Shown: positions 1 through 11,060 of the stretch, piece after piece
How positions within the stretch are numbered: the first letter of the stretch is position 1
Layout of the letters: each line of letters opens with the position of its first letter
Assembly: GCA_000226015.1 (NCBI GenBank)
Contig: JH154806.1
Location: 232,623 to 263,738, forward strand
From: Mnemiopsis leidyi
Lineage: Eukaryota > Ctenophora > Tentaculata > Lobata > Bolinopsidae
Length of the DNA stretch: 31,116 nt
Direction: 5' to 3'
Position numbers and translations under genes: made by a program
The notes under the pieces: generated by a model
Databases searched by the model: none
The model's input: only the letters and a program-made list of their open reading frames with translations
What the model was told of the DNA's origin: nothing

Positions 1-385
1 CATTGTCGCCATTGGTACCATTGTCGCCATTAGTCAATTTGTCGCCATTGGTACCATTGTTGTACCATTGTCGCCATTGGAACCATTTTTCGCCATTGGA
101 ATCATTGTCGCCATTGGAATTCAAAATGATCCATTCACTCTGAGTGGCGATCGTGAAAAAGGTATCGCCATCGAGTGGTTTCAATGGATCCATTATAAAT
201 ATAATGGCGCCAATGGTCGCCAATGGCGATCGCCATTGTCGCCAATGGAACACAACCATTGGCGCCAATGGCGATTGGGACCACCATTGGCATTTGGCAC
301 CACTGACCTCATCGCCATTGGCGCCATTGGAACATCCATTTGTTCCATTGAGTGGATCCATTGGCGCCAATGGCGTCAATTGCCC
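1..385. repeat. Degenerate satellite of CCATTGTCGCCATTGG-type units
   Basis: The left part (1-120) repeats a unit of about 18-19 bp close to CCATTGTCGCCATTGGTA, with small spacing changes. From about 200 to 380 the core appears as ATTGGCGCCAATGG and similar palindromes, so both CCATTGGCG and its complement CGCCAATGG are present. Open frames through this stretch translate to low-complexity peptides and are by-products of the repeat. The array probably continues beyond the left window edge. Confidence 0.85.
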
Positions 386-1817
386 CACTCACCAAACTAT
401 ATGACCCTTTTGCCCGATTTTTTCATTGAAACAAAATTGGTCTTGAAACAGAACTTGTGAAACAATCAAAGTATAATTGCACTTATGACGTTCAATCAGA
501 ATCGGAGCGATGAAATTTACGATCTCAACTATCAGGTGTTGCACCTGAGCTTTTTATGTACGGTGAGCTGAGCTCATCCCTGCATTGTCTTTGTGAAAAA
601 GCGGTCACTGATCCACTAAAAGGTTTAAATCCAACTGTTGTTGACGAGATTATATTCGTCTACCGTTCTAACCGAGTTGGGTATCACCGCGACAAAGCTG
701 TTGTATCAGGATGAATTTTAGTTCTTTGCAAATTTGTTGTGAGCGTCTTTTGCGTCTTTTGCAGTGATAGTGATACTGACAGATTGATGTGTTTGTGATG
801 ATGAGCGAGTGAATTATAAAAAGTTTTCATAACTTATCATACAATTTTCGGAAATTTCCTCTTTAGCAGTTTAGCAGCCGCGATTGTGAGTCGATATACT
901 AATAATTTGAATGCTTTTCACTAATCTTTTCATAATTGAATCTAATCTTTAAAATCTTTTAATTTTAATTGTCATCATTCTATTTACTTTGAAGTCGAAA
1001 GAACTTCTTGTACTTACTTATTTATACTCATATTGACCTGTTTTGTATTTGAGTTGGTGAGCTGTTTTGTTATTCTATCGTTCGAAACTGTTTGACTGAT
1101 TTCCATAGCAATATCAGTCTATATAAATGACGAGAAAACATTAAACAAAACAACCTCCACTTTCTTGCTTGGCAAATCTGATCACGTGCTCGAACAGCCA
1201 AACATTTCACAACACTGCTTGAGCACAAGCACTTAAGTCTTAGAATCAACATCCCCTTCTCATGCCACCTCTAGTTTCCAAATTTCCCTAAACTCTGAGA
1301 TATTTGAGAACACATTTCTACCTAATTGATCAATTGATATTTGATCACATGCATTTTGTCATTAGACGATCCGGAAAATATTAAAGATAAAATACGGTTC
1401 AGCTGTTATAGGACATAGGTAGTCAACGAATATATTGAAAAAAAAAGAATTTGAAAAACTCATTTGAGCATAAAAAACGTAAAGAGCATTGACTATGATA
1501 GAAAAAAGGAAAATTTGGATTCCCACAAAAAAGTCGATTTTGAGATTAATTTAGATCAAATTTTGATATGAGTCTTACTCTTTAACGATAAAATGGCGAC
1601 GCTTTGCTAGTTGAATAAAGCAACTTTGCAACTAACTACTCATTTGAAGCTTTCAAGAAGTATAAATAATTTTAGATTTTATCACTTTCCATTAAGAGTG
1701 TAATTTGGAAATGTCTAGTTTTCTCATTTCTGATCTGCTGCAGACGTTTCATTCAGTTTCTTAATCGTTACTTCGAGCAGAACGTGAATTGGATAGGAAG
1801 AATAACTGGCGATCAGA
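386..1817. other. Intergenic region and UNC93-like 5' flank, no gene seen
   Basis: AT-rich sequence between the satellite and the first start codon. I see no coding exon with good splice sites, no tRNA-like fold and no obvious transposon end. Short frames such as one at 1070-1252 on the minus strand lack protein-like composition. The UNC93-like promoter should lie in the last few hundred bases, but I could not pick a clear TATA box. Confidence 0.5.
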
Positions 1818-4108
1818 ATGCTCAACAACAGCGTGAAAGCTCTCTTGGTTGTACTTTTACTTTCCTTCGGGCATTTTCTGATTTTCACAACCACTCTTCT
1901 GCCGCACAGTCTACAAACTTTTGTGAGTAGACCCTTTCTGTTTAAGCTTATGCTTGATTCAGGAACAATCATGCTTAGTTTGGGGGCTAAAATGGATAAC
2001 TTTTAGGATTTCAAGTCAGAACTTAGACTCGACATGAATCTTTTCAAAACTGATTTAAATTACTCCAAATCGCATTCATAAATGTTGCATGATAACGATT
2101 ATCATCGATATAACTTCAGAATCAGCGCTTTAACATCGTGAATTTAATATCGAATGGTAAGCTTGATATTCAATGGGTAGCACATTTGACAGTCCTCTTA
2201 GCTCAAACAGGTGTGTTTTATATATTCTAGCTTCTTGCATTTATCATTAGCGATAAATGCCAGTTTTATCATGTTCAGAACGTCTAAACTAAACTTTTTT
2301 ATAACCGGGCGCTGTGTGGCTCTCTCTACGGTCCCCTCCGATCGTTGCATTGAACAACAAGGACTGAGGTACTCTGGTAAAACTAAACTGTAATAAAACT
2401 CGAGCAGCCAGCTGCAGCCTTAAACTTTGTAAATTTGGATTTAAACAGATCCTGAAAACCTAAAACTCTGAATTAACTTCTTTTAATTAAGGGATAGCAG
2501 TCGTTGTCCCCTTTGTGTACAGAAAGGTATCAAGAAAAAACGTCCTTTTCCTCGGAATCGTCCTGATTGGACTTACCTTTCTTAAACTGATCCCTAAACT
2601 TCCTTCTTGTCTCATCATCGTATTTGGTAATCAACGATTTTTTTAAAATCACAACTTTTTGACTTCATAATGATAAATTTGACATCAAAAATTATAAAAA
2701 ACGTCCTGTTCTTTTTGTCTTTTAGCTTCACTCACCGTCCGCAGGCTTCTGTTTGGGGTCTGGTTATACCTCAACATTCCTGTCCACACTTTACCTGATA
2801 GAGGAGAAAGGGCGGGAAAAGAACATGAACATATCTCTGACATCTAGTTTAGCAGTTTTCTCATCCTGCACCGGGCTCAGCATATCTCTACTCGGCTTCA
2901 GACATCAGGTCTAAAAGTATAAACAACCTCTTCCACAGCTGTATTCCTTCATCAGAATTGTTCCCATTATGGCAAATTTTGAATTGGTTGAACATTAATG
3001 CAATTTCGATTAAAACTGGAAGGTCTTTTTGGCATTTTTCACTTTTAGTCATAGGGCTAACTTCCTCCTTTTGTTTCTCCACTTATAACGCCATCAGTAA
3101 ATCCATCATTCTGCTTGTCGCTATACTTAGCTTTGATGTAAGGCACGGGTGGGACCGTTTATAGTCACCAAGCATCAGTTATTGTTAACTGTGAGGCACT
3201 AATTGCCCGACAAGCAACCATGGTTAGGCAGTTATTGGATCTTTGCCCCCCGTACTGGTATTGATATTGATATTGATTAACGACTTAATTTTCAGATCAG
3301 CAACAAGGTAGGCGTCAACAAAGAAGATTTGGCGATATTCTCTGTAGGTTCTGTTCTCCTTCTAGCCGGTATTTTCTTTAAAGCCGAACATCTTGAAAGG
3401 TGCAGTTCCCAAACTGAAAGTACTACTGAAAGAACACAACCAGAACCTAGAGTCCAGATTGGATCATTGAGATTTGACATCAAGGAAAAGGTCGCTATTT
3501 CGGTAATCATCTTCTATTTCGGGCTAATCAGCAGTGTTCTACCGAGTCTCATCTTCACCTGCACTCACACTCTAAATCTCCGCCCTGAATCTAGCATCTT
3601 GTTCGGAATCGCGTTTACAGGATCCAGTCTGTACGTGGCACTGCAGGGTGAAGTCACTCCGGCTGTGTCAACAATCCTCTCTACACTTATTCTGGCAGGG
3701 TTTCTAATACTTGGTCTGGCTCTACGTCGAGACTGTATATCTGAGGATGGTGACAGTCCAAAGGTTCAGAGCTTGTTGGTGCTGGTCCCAGTATCGAGCA
3801 TATTCCTGGGAGGAGCATGTGGGCTCCTCACCTGCCAGCTCCTTAGTGTGGTCTCCATGATGGAGAGATTCGAGTTTCGGTATAGTTTGTTGGTGGGGGT
3901 CCAGGGCTTCTGGTCGTGTATCTACTATGTCTTGCCAGAGTTAAGAATACCTGGAACCTACTTAATTCTATCCTCAGTTTTAACTGTCGTGTACTGTTTC
4001 TCGGCCCTCTTTCTTCATGCTAGAATAAAGAAGAGGAAAGAAAATGCTGAGAGACGCTATCTCCTTTCTCAGAAAAAGAACAATAACTCTCTCCCAAACT
4101 CTTCTTAA
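1818..4108 (+). CDS. UNC93-like major-facilitator membrane protein, 5 exons, 432 aa
   Basis: Exons: 1818-1922, 2120-2210, 2501-2626, 2745-2908 and 3296-4108 (stop included). All four introns are GT-AG and the phases agree (0, 1, 1, 0). An in-frame TAA lies just upstream of the ATG. The N-terminus (VVLLLSFGHFLIFT then SLQTF) resembles the first helix of UNC93A-type proteins. Helices follow at about residues 47-70 and 76-98, then a Gly-rich helix with GFCLGSGYTSTFLSTLYLI (about 108-128) that matches the UNC93 G-x-G...YLT region. A hydrophilic loop (about 190-225) separates two halves, and the last exon has about six more helices and a Lys/Arg-rich tail. Length fits UNC93A (about 457 aa). UNC93 proteins are MFS-fold membrane proteins; the substrate here is unknown. 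Assignment to UNC93 rather than another MFS family is by pattern only. A candidate AATAAA lies at 4661. Confidence 0.68.
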
Positions 4109-5094
4109 ATCTATAAATTGTGTTGAAACTCAAGCTGCTTAGTTGACAATAAGTGCATAGGATTTCAGACAGCAGCAAGCACGTTAAAGCTTATTGTTAT
4201 TGAGATATGATCCTTCAGACCAGCTGGCCGGCTAGTAAAACGAAAACAAAGACGCTCCACCCAAACACCCCTCCAGGGTGTGGCAGCCCTGTAAACTTGA
4301 GAGGCGCCAGAAATAATGAATTAAGTATATGTGCTATAGTAAGCCTGAGGGATCCTTATATTTTGGAGTAGCGGTCAAGCATAGTGGCTACTGCAGCTAG
4401 CAAGTATCTTTTAGAAATTTGCGACATGCCATTTTAGGTCTTTTAACCTGCTTGAACACAGTCGCGTCTTTTATCTAATCATATTATAAGCGGCCGCGGC
4501 TACCTTGACTTTAAAGCAAAAATGTAAAATAATATGGGTTATCAATGTTATCAATTATTTAATCTTGATCAACTTTTGATCAGAGCAGGTATTTATTCAA
4601 TTTTAAGCATGGCACACACCCCGTGTGAACCATGGTCCTTGTCTACAATGTTGTTTTAAAAATAAAAGAAAGTTTCTGTCATTGTCATTTAATTCTTGAA
4701 GAATTTAACAGGTTGTTATTTATAAATGGATAAAAACCAAATGTCACAGTAAAATTGGACACTTATCAATAAATAATGATAGCTTATAAAACGCCCATTG
4801 AAGTTAATTGAAAAAAGAGGTAAGTTCTGCAAAAACTCTTGGGCAAACTTTATCGTATAATTGTGAGTAGAAAATAAATAAACTTTTTATTCGTGTTCGA
4901 ACACTGAAATTCGTCAATCAATTGTCATCTCTTAATCTGTTAATGGACTATAAAAGTTCCTATCCCTAATTTTTCTTAGCGTCTTTCGCTCATTGTCTAT
5001 ACACTCAGAATATACTTTTCATCCTTCTTTCTCTTTATCACATCAATCGGTTACTTGTACGAATCTCCTTCGTGAAATTGTCGCCATCTCAGTT
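4109..5094. other. Convergent intergenic region with both candidate poly(A) signals
   Basis: This is the space between the UNC93-like gene (+) and the SP/TP-rich gene (-). AATAAA on the plus strand at 4661-4666 could end the first gene. TTTATT at 4886-4891 (AATAAA on the minus strand), about 204 nt past the stop of the second gene, could end the other. Nothing else coding was seen. Confidence 0.5.
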
Positions 5095-8000
5095 TCAAAC
5101 CTTGGTTCTAAGATGAGCGGAACTTCTATACGGAGTGACTAATCTCGTTCTCTGCTTCCTCTTCTTGGCAGCTACAATCAGGGTAGACAGAAGGGATTTC
5201 AGCTTCTGTTTCCGAACCTTCTCTTCACCTCCTCGCACCCTCTTTGCTCCTGGGGAATCATGGTTTGAAAGGATAGGATAAACAGATTGAGAATTCAGTT
5301 TATTATCATGCAGCTATTAGTGGTGCTTTTATGATCATCATGAGATATGGGATAATACGTTTTGTAATCGGAACGATAAGTTGAGAATCATGATTAATAC
5401 CGGGCTAATTACTGATCCTCTGCGTATAATTATAGACAATGATAACGTTGGTAGTTAAGGATGGAACTGTCCAATTAAGGACGGTGGTATCATACCACTG
5501 GCATTGTCTAGACGAAGAAAACTGGTTTCATCTAAGTTTGGGGAGATACCTTGCAGTTCTTTCAGCTGCCAGTCAACAGTTAACTAGCCCCCGATTTAAA
5601 TACTTAAATAGATGCGTGTACCTAACTAGATAAAGGTAGTTTGGTCAGGCAATAAACTCGGAAACGACTAACACGTGATCTGGTGGACAAGCATGTTAAG
5701 TACTTGGGTAAGTGGAGCAGATGATTTACTACCCTACTCAGTATCTTATGTCCCGAATATTTAATAGGGATCGGTACAGTGTAGGAGAAGCAATTACCTT
5801 CAGGCTACTTGCTCAATTAGAAGGTCGAAATGTATACCTTTGAGTGTCTCGTTAGTTATGAAACAGTTCGTAAATGTGCCTTACAGTGTATACGAAAATT
5901 TAGGAGCAGATTTAGGAACATTAGAAGATCTGTTCTAGGAAAATTGCGAATATTGTACCCAGCACACGTGTAAGCACGCTCAATCACTGTGAAATTAAAT
6001 CCAAAGTAGCTAATGATCATACAACATTGATTATTCTTAAAAGACTTGTGCTAGAGCGGTGTCATTACCCTGAGGTCATATGGATGCAACTCAGCCGCAA
6101 TTTTGCGACTCTTGATACTGCAAGTTCTAGATACTGTAAATTTGACCCGGAAATATACACGACACTGTTGACAAAGTTAGATTGTGTCTCTGAGTATAAT
6201 GGGAGGAGGGAACTGAGTCAAGTCTTTTTTTACAGTGAACAGGATAAACAAGCCGAACTTTAACGTTTAGTAGTTGTATCTTAAGTTTGTACAGATCAAA
6301 ATTAACATAAGATCGACTTAATAAGGGCCTGTCGTATTCGTGCTCTACTTGGACGAGTTTAGTAGTTCTACAGTTGTACAAAAAACAAAATTCGGTCATG
6401 GAGCAGCCTATGGCATACAACCATTCAAATTTCTGATTCCCCTGTCCTAGTATTCACTAAACAGTTGCATTGTCCAGATCTTATCACTCTCTATAGTCTA
6501 TAATTCAAGATCAAAAATTTTAATCAATGAGGCCTCCATTCGGTTCCCATGTTAAATTTGATCTAAGGTTTCACTGAAATCAGATTTGAGACTCTTAGAA
6601 GACCTAGAAACTTAATTATGACACACAGTTGTGACACCTAAGTGCATACAGATAGCTTTAATGCATGCTCTTTATTAAAACCTTAATTAATTAAGAATTT
6701 AACTCCGTTCAGCCCAAGATAATTAGTTTTTTGGGTGGGATATTGTGCTTTAATCTCATTGCTGCCCCCAACACCCACCCAAGTAAAAACCTAATTGCAG
6801 AATCTTAACGAAGAGGGTTTGTCTGTGTTCGTGATAAAGGGGTGTTTGATTTTGTTAAGGATGCCTCATATGGTAAAAATTGCAGCCAAAAAAATGTACA
6901 GATTACATCTTCACATGCGATTTGGACTTTGTAGTGCATTGGCACCTCCACATTAAGACATTACAATAACTAGAGATTCACTAAATTCGCACTAAATTAA
7001 CTTGAAATAGAGGTCAAATTTTCTTTAAATTTACGTAAATTTTATGGTTAATATTGGCAGCCACATTGGGTCGAAAAAATCAAAACTATATAGGCATATT
7101 GCCTCCGGGGCACAATCCGGCCTGAAACTGTCACTTTTCTCACCTTGAAGATCGAGATCTGGAAGTTGGGTCCCATCCCGTTTCCTCTTCTGTGCACTAC
7201 AGCTGATCTGGTTGTTGTCCTGACGCGTTTTCGCTCCCATGGGGGTGTCTTGAGTTTTCCTTTTGTCACCTGCAAAACATCCGGGTTAGCACTCTACGTT
7301 GTCACGTGATTTTCACGTGATTGTCACAAACATGTCAAAATGCCGTGGAGAAAGCTTATTTGTGATTAGACAGATGAGCAACAAGTTTGTAGTGGGTCAA
7401 ATATAAAAGTGAAAAATGGGTTTCGTTCACGGAAACATTTTAGGTAGATAATTTCTCATGGAAAAAACCCAAAACAGAAAAAACTTCTTCTACTCAAAGA
7501 GAATAAAGTAAATATCAAGTTTAAAGTGTACCTGATGTGTTGATAGAGGAGAAGAGATGTGGGTACTTGAGGAGGAGGCTGTTACAAGAGTTGATCAGAG
7601 AACCTTCTGGAGCTAGTTCATCTTCTTCTTGAGGACATCTCATTCTCATGCTGTCCTGAAAGGAGAGGTTGTCAAGCGGTTGTTCGATCTTTTAATTAAT
7701 CGGCCTACCAAATGTTAGTCAGTCAACAAGTCTTGTTGCTATAGTGTTGCTATAGTGTTACTATAGTATTGCTATAGTGTTGCTATAGTGTTTCTTTAGT
7801 GTTGCTATAGTCATACTATGGTGTTGTATCTACCTGGGTAGCATGTATAACTCGAGAGCAGGTCGGTGGGGAAGTATAGCCGGAGTAATCATCTGAGTAG
7901 CTACTCGGAGTAAAGTCCTCGCTCTGCTTGCTACATTCCGTATCCAGGATAAACGTCAACAGTCCGATCTGGGAAGTATGATGCTGTTAAAATTTGGTGC

Positions 8001-8855
8001 AAATCTATTGTTTTTATGGGATGAGAGATATATGTAATCGTCAAGGTACGATCAATCTATCAATCTGCAATCATCTTAAAATAAGTCATCTCAAAAACGT
8101 TCATTGGCTAAGTTTAACACTTAGTGCACCCAAAACTTAGTATCCATCAGATGATCTATAATAAAGTGTTGACGTTTTGTTTACCTTAAGTTCAATAAAT
8201 TCGATTTTGTAAATCTCACCTTGTCCCTAGCTTTGGACCTGTTCTTCTCAGTATCAGGGGACCAGGGTGAGGGAGAGAGCGAACATCCTGACTCAAACAA
8301 TCTCCTTCCAGCGATCCTGACGATACACTCGATCTCTCCGCCACACCGATCTTCCTTCTCTTCAAGTAAACAAGAGTTAGCAGTCTTGTTGAGCGGTTTA
8401 TGCCTGATAGGACTAGGACAGTGAGGTGTGGAGGCTGGAGTACCGAGAAACAGCGGTACAGCTAGGGTGGGTGAGGAGCAGAAGAGAGGAGAGGGAAACT
8501 GTCGGCAGGGTGTTCTAGGAGCTCTGTCACAGCGGGGAGTTCTCCGGTTGGAGGAGGGAGTAGCTCGTCCGGAGGTGATGGGAGAGGAGTTTCTGCAGCA
8601 GGAAACTCTCCTTCTGGAGAAGGATGGAGTGTGGGGAGGGTGTTCTCTGAGTCGGGAGAGGTTTTTGGTGGGGGTTCTCAAGATGCTCGGTACAGAGAGG
8701 TTCGGTAGTTTCAGCAGCAAGGATCCGGAGGTCTTGGTCTGTTTCATCTTGTTGTCGCGGGATACACTACAGAGAATAGACAAATCACAGGAGGAAGCAC
8801 GAGAAAGGCTGGGTGACAAAGTCCAGGATGAAGAGACGGAATCAGTTGTCGTCAT
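5095..8855 (-). CDS. SP/TP-rich protein with RRLF motif and basic C-terminus, 5 exons, 391 aa
   Basis: Exons in transcript order: 8855-8220, 7968-7834, 7655-7532, 7269-7144, 5249-5095. All introns are GT-AG and phases agree across every junction (0, 0, 1, 1). An in-frame TAG lies seven codons upstream of the ATG. Exon 1 (212 aa) has about a dozen Ser-Pro or Thr-Pro sites (for example LRTPTK, PHTPSF, RRTPR, SLSPSPWSP) and an RRLF motif at residues 184-187, like the cyclin-docking RxL of p21/p27 and CDK substrates. The middle is acidic and Ser-rich. The last exon is strongly basic (KSLLSTLIVAAKKRKQRTR), a possible nuclear signal. I do not recognise the family. The CCAAT-rich promoter fits a cell-cycle gene, so a CDK/cyclin-regulated nuclear protein is my inference. 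Intron 4 is long (1.9 kb), with no further exon needed for phase. Confidence 0.72.
5250..7143 (-). other. Long intron 4 of the SP/TP-rich gene
   Basis: AT-rich intron of 1.9 kb. Short open frames occur on both strands (for example 6027-6263 + and 6127-6420 -) but overlap each other, lack splice support and look random. The flanking exons join in phase without any extra exon from here. Confidence 0.55.
7735..7826. repeat. 11-bp minisatellite, unit GTTGCTATAGT
   Basis: About seven to eight imperfect copies of GTTGCTATAGT, with variants such as GTTACTATAGT and GTTTCTTTAGT, inside intron 2 of the SP/TP-rich gene. Related words recur near 19104-19165 in intron 1 of the mosaic lectin gene. Confidence 0.8.
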
Positions 8856-9006
8856 GGTAGATTTGAGTGCAGGCTAACTTGGTCGGATAACGTTCGGTGG
8901 AGAAAACTGACACGACAAGTAAGCAAACGATTAGGCGAGTTAATGGAATGAGAGTTCCACCAGCAGCTGCACATAAATAACGCGTGTCTCTTCTCCAGTG
9001 ACCTGC

Positions 9007-9130
9007 ACGTCATCACGTGATATCAACCGACCAATCAGGCAGCGTGAGCGTGAAAAGCAGCCAATTAGAGACGATGAAGCGGTACAGTAGCCAATCGCAG
9101 CGCAGTATTTTAGTGCTTCCATTAGCCAAT
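9007..9130. promoter_or_regulatory. Bidirectional promoter with four CCAAT boxes, E-box and CRE half-site
   Basis: CCAAT occurs on the plus strand at 9031, 9061, 9091 and 9126, i.e. spaced 30, 30 and 35 bp. Next to the array are a palindromic TCACGTGA (9013-9020) and ACGTCA (9007-9012). Arrays of NF-Y sites at about 30-33 bp spacing are known from G2/M gene promoters. The array lies between the start of the SP/TP-rich gene (8855, minus) and the start of a small ORF (9151, plus), so it may drive either or both. Confidence 0.7.
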
Positions 9131-9150
9131 CACAGTGAAGGTTACGGACA

Positions 9151-9375
9151 ATGTCTAATCACCGAACCCCTGAGCTTGCTTCGTCTGACGAATGTTGGTC
9201 AAAAGTGAGGAGGTTAAACTGTAAGCAGCTCAAGAGAACATCTAGATATGATCGTTTTACGAATCCTTCATTTCAACAAGGACTTGATCACCTGTTTAGC
9301 GAGTATGACCGATTAACTGTTTTTGATGATTGGGTGACGAGATCAGCTCCTCAGTTAGATAAGAGTAAAATCTAA
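9151..9375 (+). CDS. Small hypothetical protein, 74 aa, or first exon of a longer gene
   Basis: The ATG lies 21 bp after the last CCAAT box. The frame encodes a polar protein with FTNPSFQQGLDHLFSEYDR and a Trp-containing acidic stretch; no signal peptide or membrane helix is seen. I do not recognise it. A possible donor (GTAAAA at 9365) would let this exon join 10139 onward in phase, giving about 40 further residues ending at a stop near 10240. The intron would then contain the hAT-like element. Its place in a CCAAT-rich divergent promoter is the main reason to keep it. Confidence 0.35.
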   Translation: MSNHRTPELASSDECWSKVRRLNCKQLKRTSRYDRFTNPSFQQGLDHLFSEYDRLTVFDDWVTRSAPQLDKSKI

Positions 9376-9648
9376 TTCTGTTCCCATCTCAGGTGGCTAA
9401 TCTTAAATTCGAAAAATCAGGAATCTCTGATAATGGGCCAATTTCAATTTTACAAAAGATTTAGTCGGGAAAACGGACCAACTGATCCTAACTCGATATC
9501 CGATTGTTATTGCCTATTGCTTACGTGCACCAAAGGGTCCACCTTCATTTCCATGTGATAATGTGACTGAGTTGAATGAACTTAATACCAAAATCAATTC
9601 TTATGATTGAATGATTGTGGCTCCTAAACTTTCAAAATAGCATTGAAG

Positions 9649-9977
9649 CAGTGGTGTGCGCCGCCGTGTTCTACCCAAATTAGTGGCGGTGTTTGGCGGC
9701 ATGGCCTGTGGAAAATTGCCACTTGACAGTTCCAAAATGAAAATTGATTGCCTAGTTAAAGCCGTAAAGGATTGAATAAGTATTAATAAGGTTGAGACAG
9801 TTGCAAGTTTCTCTTCAATTCATCTTTGATCGTATGACAGGAATTTACAATTTTCAAATTTTTTCATTGACTTTTTCGGAGTCATTTTTTGAAAATTCAA
9901 ATTTCTAAAATAACAAATTTCTAAAATTGTTCAGCGCAGCGGTGTGGGCAAAATACTCGGCGGTGGCGCACACCCTG
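9649..9977. mobile_element. Non-autonomous hAT-like element (MITE), 329 bp
   Basis: The left end reads CAGTGGTGTGCGCCGCC. The right end read in reverse complement is CAGGGTGTGCGCCACCGCC. These form imperfect terminal inverted repeats beginning CAG, as in hAT elements. The 8-bp flanks CATTGAAG (left) and CTTGGAAG (right) agree at six of eight positions, consistent with an aged 8-bp target-site duplication. There is no transposase frame inside, and the interior is AT-rich. Confidence 0.72.
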
Positions 9978-10630
9978 CTTGGAAGAAACTAAAACTAGAA
10001 TTCCTGAAACAAATTCAAATTAAAAGATCAACTTGATAATGTGTTATCAGAAAATCTCGAATCTCTCCGTTATTTATTGAATGATATGCAATTTTTAAGT
10101 TTCGTTTCCCAAACATTTTTCGAAAATAGCATTTATAGGTTTAACAAACAGACAAAAATTGATCGATCGTGCAAATGGAACCGGTCTTTTTAATTTATCT
10201 TCCCGTAAGCAATATCAAGGACAAAATCAATATCCTCTTTAATTGTGACGAAGAGACAATCACAAAAGATTGTTTAAGTTCACTAGAAGGGGTAAATATT
10301 GAAAATGGGAGATTGTTTATTCAGTTTCAAACTTTCACCTCAAAGCTACCGTTCACTAGAGTAGTTTTGAGAAGCCGCTTCTTGTAGCTATACCACTGCC
10401 ACTGTGAGTGTAACGTACTTGAGATGTCCTGCGATGTGGGGTACGGGAAATTCTGGAGGGGAGAAGTTGTTAGTGTGCTGTTGTGTCGGTCAAGTTTTAT
10501 AGTTGCTAATCAGACTGCTCTGATTAAGTAATGAACTTTGAGAAGAAATGAAATAAACAGGACCATTTCAAAATATCAGCGTTGTAAGTGTAACGAGATC
10601 AAATTTTCATCCGCCTAGGAATATTTTCAA

Positions 10631-10920
10631 ATTATTATTATTATTATCAAACTTTACCAATCTTTATAAATGGCCCGAGGGCACCTTCATAAGATTATAA
10701 GTTGCTCAAGAAAAACTATCCTGGGTCCACCAGGTCAAACATATCTTGCCACTTCTTCCTGTCAGAGGCCAACATTCGTAAACTTAATAGGTCACTATAA
10801 TCGTTTACCAAAATATCACGATTTTTCAAGTCAGACTTTAAAACATCGAACAAATTTATGCGGTGCCTTCCTCCTCTGCCAGGTAAAATTGTTACTTGAT
10901 TTACAACAAATTTGGCACTT
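10631..10920 (-). mobile_element. 3' end of a dead LINE retrotransposon
   Basis: On the minus strand an open stretch ending at a stop at 10716-10718 encodes PGRGGRHRINLFDVLKSDL and then LASDRKKWQDMF. This matches the typical C-terminal end of non-LTR retrotransposon ORF2 proteins (Gly-Arg-rich segment, -DL-, then A-x-DR-x-x-W). After the stop comes a short untranslated tail ending in an (AAT)n run at 10631-10647, as in LINEs with microsatellite tails. The upstream part is missing or frameshifted. Confidence 0.62.
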
Positions 10921-11060
10921 CGTGTGTCTCATCACATTGCCACATTGACATTTTTGGTTTTGTGGCTGGTGCCACGTTTTAGTGCCACAGGAACCACATT
11001 TTTAATTTCAGTTTAGTGCCACCTGTGCCGTTAAAAGATATAACCTCCAAGTATTAGTGT

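Noticed and set aside
68..460. 130-codon frame in the left satellite
   Set aside because: It is the translation of the tandem repeat. Another frame over the same bases is also open.
5439..6420. Short frames on both strands in the long intron 4 of the SP/TP-rich gene
   Set aside because: The strands overlap, composition looks random, and the flanking exons join in phase without them.
8221..8877. Plus-strand frames opposite exon 1 of the SP/TP-rich gene
   Set aside because: The minus frame has the good start, a donor in phase and four matching exons downstream. The plus frames are shadows.
10169..10387. 72-codon plus-strand frame beginning near MEPVFLIYLP
   Set aside because: No promoter or paired splice sites, and it overlaps another open frame that could extend the ORF at 9151. 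Its length is within chance in this AT-rich DNA.
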